From DALYJJ01 sp031969915 (lineage in GTDB: Bacteria > Acidobacteriota > Terriglobia > Bryobacterales > Bryobacteraceae), in the NCBI GenBank assembly GCA_031969915.1, contig DALYJJ010000221.1, positions 1 through 7,381 of the forward strand: a stretch of 7,381 bases of DNA, given 5' to 3'. How positions within the stretch are numbered: the stretch's first letter is position 1; each line of letters begins with the position of its first letter. Made by a program: the position numbers and the translations under genes. The notes under the pieces were generated by a model. The model had not been told where the DNA came from, ran no database searches, and was given only the letters and a program-made list of their open reading frames with translations. Below are positions 5,858 through 7,381 of this stretch, piece after piece.

Positions 5858-6124
5858 ATTAAGCTGGATATCATCAACGAAGTCGTGAACCGGACCGGCA
5901 TTACGAAAACGAAAGCCGAAATGGCGGTCGAGACCGTTTTCGAGACGATGAAAAAGGCCCTGGGGCGCAGCGAGCGGATTGAGCTGCGCGGCTTCGGCAT
6001 CTTCAACGTCCGCCCCCGTAAGACGGGAATCGGGCGCAATCCTCGCACCGGCGCGGAGGTGGCAATCCCGCCCGGCAAGGCGGTTCGATTCAAGCCCGGC
6101 AAGGAACTGCAGACGCTGCAGTAA
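5855..6124 (+). CDS. HU/IHF family nucleoid DNA-binding protein (TTG start)
   Basis: With a TTG start this is an 89-residue protein, the normal size for HU/IHF subunits, which bend and compact DNA as dimers. The N-terminal helices carry IKLDIINEVVNRTGITKTKAE. The signature core IELRGFGIFNVRPRK (42-56) leads into the DNA-binding arm, with RNP at 61-63 whose proline would intercalate into the DNA minor groove, and GKAVRFKPGKEL near the end. The N-terminus and the arm resemble IHF-like HU proteins more than Escherichia coli HupA/B, so I give no symbol. TTG is supported by the Shine-Dalgarno at 5844-5850 and by the homologous N-terminus starting at this very codon. It is transcribed from a strong promoter and is followed after 17 nt by the M50 protease gene with no terminator between, so read-through is likely. 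Confidence 0.96.
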   Translation: MIKLDIINEVVNRTGITKTKAEMAVETVFETMKKALGRSERIELRGFGIFNVRPRKTGIGRNPRTGAEVAIPPGKAVRFKPGKELQTLQ

Positions 6125-6141
6125 TCGGCACCCGCCGCCCC

Positions 6142-7089
6142 GTGGAGACTGGCATCGACATTCCCGCGCCAATTCCCTGGGCCGCGCCGGGCGCGCGCCA
6201 TCGCTACTGGCTGCACTGGCTCCTGTTCCTGGCGACCCTGCTGACCACCACCGTGCTCGGCGCGCGGATCGCTTTCAACTTCGAGCAGAACCTGCCCGCC
6301 TTCGACCTGGAAGCGGACATCGCGATTTTCAGCCGTGTTCTCGCCGAGCCCGGCCTGCTGCTGGGCGGTTTGCCCTACTCGATGACGCTCATGACGATCC
6401 TCCTGGCGCACGAGTTCGGCCACTATCTGGCCTGCGTCTACTACCGGATTGACGCCAGCCTTCCCTACTTTCTGCCCGCGCCCACGTTCATCGGCACCTT
6501 CGGCGCGTTCATCCGGTTCCGCTCCCCGATCTATTCGCGCCGCGTGTTGTTCGACGTCGGATTCGCCGGTCCACTGGCCGGGTTTCTGGTGCTGCTGCCC
6601 GCGCTCGGCATCGGGATGAGCCTCTCAAAAATCATTCCCGGCATCGGGCAGCAGGGCGACATGGCGTTCGGTTCGCCGCTGCTGCTGCGGATTCTGGAGT
6701 GGGCGATTTTTCCCGGCGTCCCGCCGGGCGACATCTACCTGCACCCGGTCGCGCGGGCCGCCTGGGTGGGACTGCTCGCCACCTCGCTGAACCTGCTGCC
6801 CATCGGCCAACTCGACGGCGGCCACATCCTCTACGCGTTCTTCGCGCGCCGGCACCTTCTGGTCTCCACGCTGGTGTGCCTGGCGCTGATCCCTCTCGGT
6901 CTGCTGTACTGGCCGTGGGCGGTGTGGGGAGCGCTCTTCCTGATTTTCGCGCGGCGCCACTTCTCGATCGTTGACGATACGCCGATCGGCCCCGGCCGGA
7001 CGCGTCTGGGCATGCTCGCGGCAGCCCTGTTCGTCCTGTGCTTCATACCGGAGCCGGTGCTCTACCACGCGCTCGGGGCGGGACGATGA
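6142..7089 (+). CDS. M50 (site-2 protease family) membrane metalloprotease
   Basis: This 315-residue, multi-pass integral membrane protein has the zinc site of M50 proteases, which cleave substrates inside the membrane. The motif HEFGH lies at 90-94 within a hydrophobic helix, and NLLPIGQLDGGH at 217-228 carries the third ligand Asp225. Hydrophobic segments lie at roughly 23-41, 75-100, 134-156, 205-222, 238-262 and 283-305. No PDZ domain interrupts it, unlike RseP. The layout resembles the short archaeal, plant (EGY-like) and bacterial members; its substrate is unknown. The start is GTG at 6142, 17 nt after the HU stop, with no clear Shine-Dalgarno, and the family's first helix follows directly. 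The C-terminus overlaps the glycosyltransferase start by 4 nt (ATGA, 7086-7089), so translation is probably coupled. Fold and active site are clear. Confidence 0.93.
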   Translation: METGIDIPAPIPWAAPGARHRYWLHWLLFLATLLTTTVLGARIAFNFEQNLPAFDLEADIAIFSRVLAEPGLLLGGLPYSMTLMTILLAHEFGHYLACVYYRIDASLPYFLPAPTFIGTFGAFIRFRSPIYSRRVLFDVGFAGPLAGFLVLLPALGIGMSLSKIIPGIGQQGDMAFGSPLLLRILEWAIFPGVPPGDIYLHPVARAAWVGLLATSLNLLPIGQLDGGHILYAFFARRHLLVSTLVCLALIPLGLLYWPWAVWGALFLIFARRHFSIVDDTPIGPGRTRLGMLAAALFVLCFIPEPVLYHALGAGR

Positions 7090-7381
7090 AGATCTCGGCC
7101 ACGATCATCGCCTTCAACGAAGAGCGGAACATCGCGCGGGCCATCGAAAGCCTGCGCTGCTGCGACGAGATCGTGGTCATCGACAGCGGCTCCACGGACC
7201 GGACCATCGAAATCGCCCAGAAGCTCGGCGCGCGCGCGGTTGAGATCCCATGGAGGGGTTTCGCCGAACAGAAAAACGCCGCCTCGCGCGAGGCCTCTCA
7301 CGACTGGATCCTTTCACTTGACGCCGACGAGTCGCTCAGCGAATCGCTCGAGGCCGAGATCTGGCAGTGGAAAAAGAGTGA
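7086..7381 (+). CDS. Family 2 glycosyltransferase, WaaE/KdtX-like (cut by window edge)
   Basis: The first 98 codons are visible; the gene runs off the end. It is a GT-A fold glycosyltransferase of family 2. ISATIIAFNEERNIARAIESL (3-23) is the nucleotide-binding start. IVVIDSGSTDRTIEIA (29-44) holds Asp33 and Asp38 of the nucleotide-sugar site. The DXD-type LDADES (78-83; Asp79, Asp81) would bind the metal and UDP-sugar. The wording SGSTDRT...LGARAVEIPWRGFAEQKNAA and HDWILSLDADE is that of the WaaE/KdtX group of lipopolysaccharide core glucosyltransferases and relatives, a specificity that is only suggested. The ATG overlaps the protease stop (ATGA), so the two genes are translationally coupled; a run-up GGGGCGGGACG (about 7075-7085) may serve as Shine-Dalgarno. 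No in-frame stop appears up to base 7381. Confidence 0.92.
   Translation, partial: MKISATIIAFNEERNIARAIESLRCCDEIVVIDSGSTDRTIEIAQKLGARAVEIPWRGFAEQKNAASREASHDWILSLDADESLSESLEAEIWQWKKS

Noticed and set aside
1..7381. A defence system, mobile element or other undescribed system in the window
   Set aside because: No transposase, integrase, nuclease, toxin/antitoxin pair, repeat array or direct-repeat boundary was found; the genes are ordinary chromosomal families with even composition.

Overview
This is a compact, GC-rich bacterial chromosome segment. It holds ten protein genes, two of them cut by the window edges, in four transcription blocks. The gene set is a pyruvate carboxylase-type protein, a lipidated DUF885 protein, a class I xylose-isomerase-like enzyme, DUF2905, an HU/IHF protein with TTG start and an M50 protease. 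Together with the protein wording, this suggests an Acidobacteriota chromosome, perhaps Bryobacterales/Solibacter-like. That assignment comes from remembered family resemblance only. I see no rRNA, tRNA, CRISPR, insertion sequence, integrase or phage gene, and composition looks even throughout.

Layout. (1) At 1-417, minus strand, lies the N-terminal part of a pyruvate carboxylase-like biotin carboxylase. It is divergent from the next block across an 81-bp gap that carries a candidate promoter and a dyad. (2) At 499-3340, plus strand, are a GNAT acetyltransferase, a DUF885 putative metallopeptidase lipoprotein overlapping it by 4 nt, and, after a 104-bp gap, signal peptidase I. (3) At 3343-5094, minus strand, a small HTH-like protein, a xylose-isomerase-like TIM barrel and DUF2905 form a tight unit with a recognisable promoter. 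This unit converges on lepB with only 2 bp between stop codons. (4) A monocistronic flavin reductase-like gene (5247-5735, minus) ends at a hairpin/U-tract terminator that abuts the promoter of block 3. (5) From 5855, plus strand, an HU/IHF-family protein, an M50 membrane protease and a family 2 glycosyltransferase (running off the window) form an operon behind a near-consensus sigma70-type promoter.

The genes are mostly housekeeping or metabolic: carboxylation, protein export, envelope proteolysis, nucleoid structure, and lipopolysaccharide- or glycan-type sugar transfer. I do not see a convincing new defence, mobile or secretion system. The points that most merit a second look are the small-protein/isomerase/DUF2905 operon, the HU-protease-glycosyltransferase operon, and several start-codon decisions (TTG for HU, GTG for the lipoprotein and the protease) that automated annotation could get wrong.
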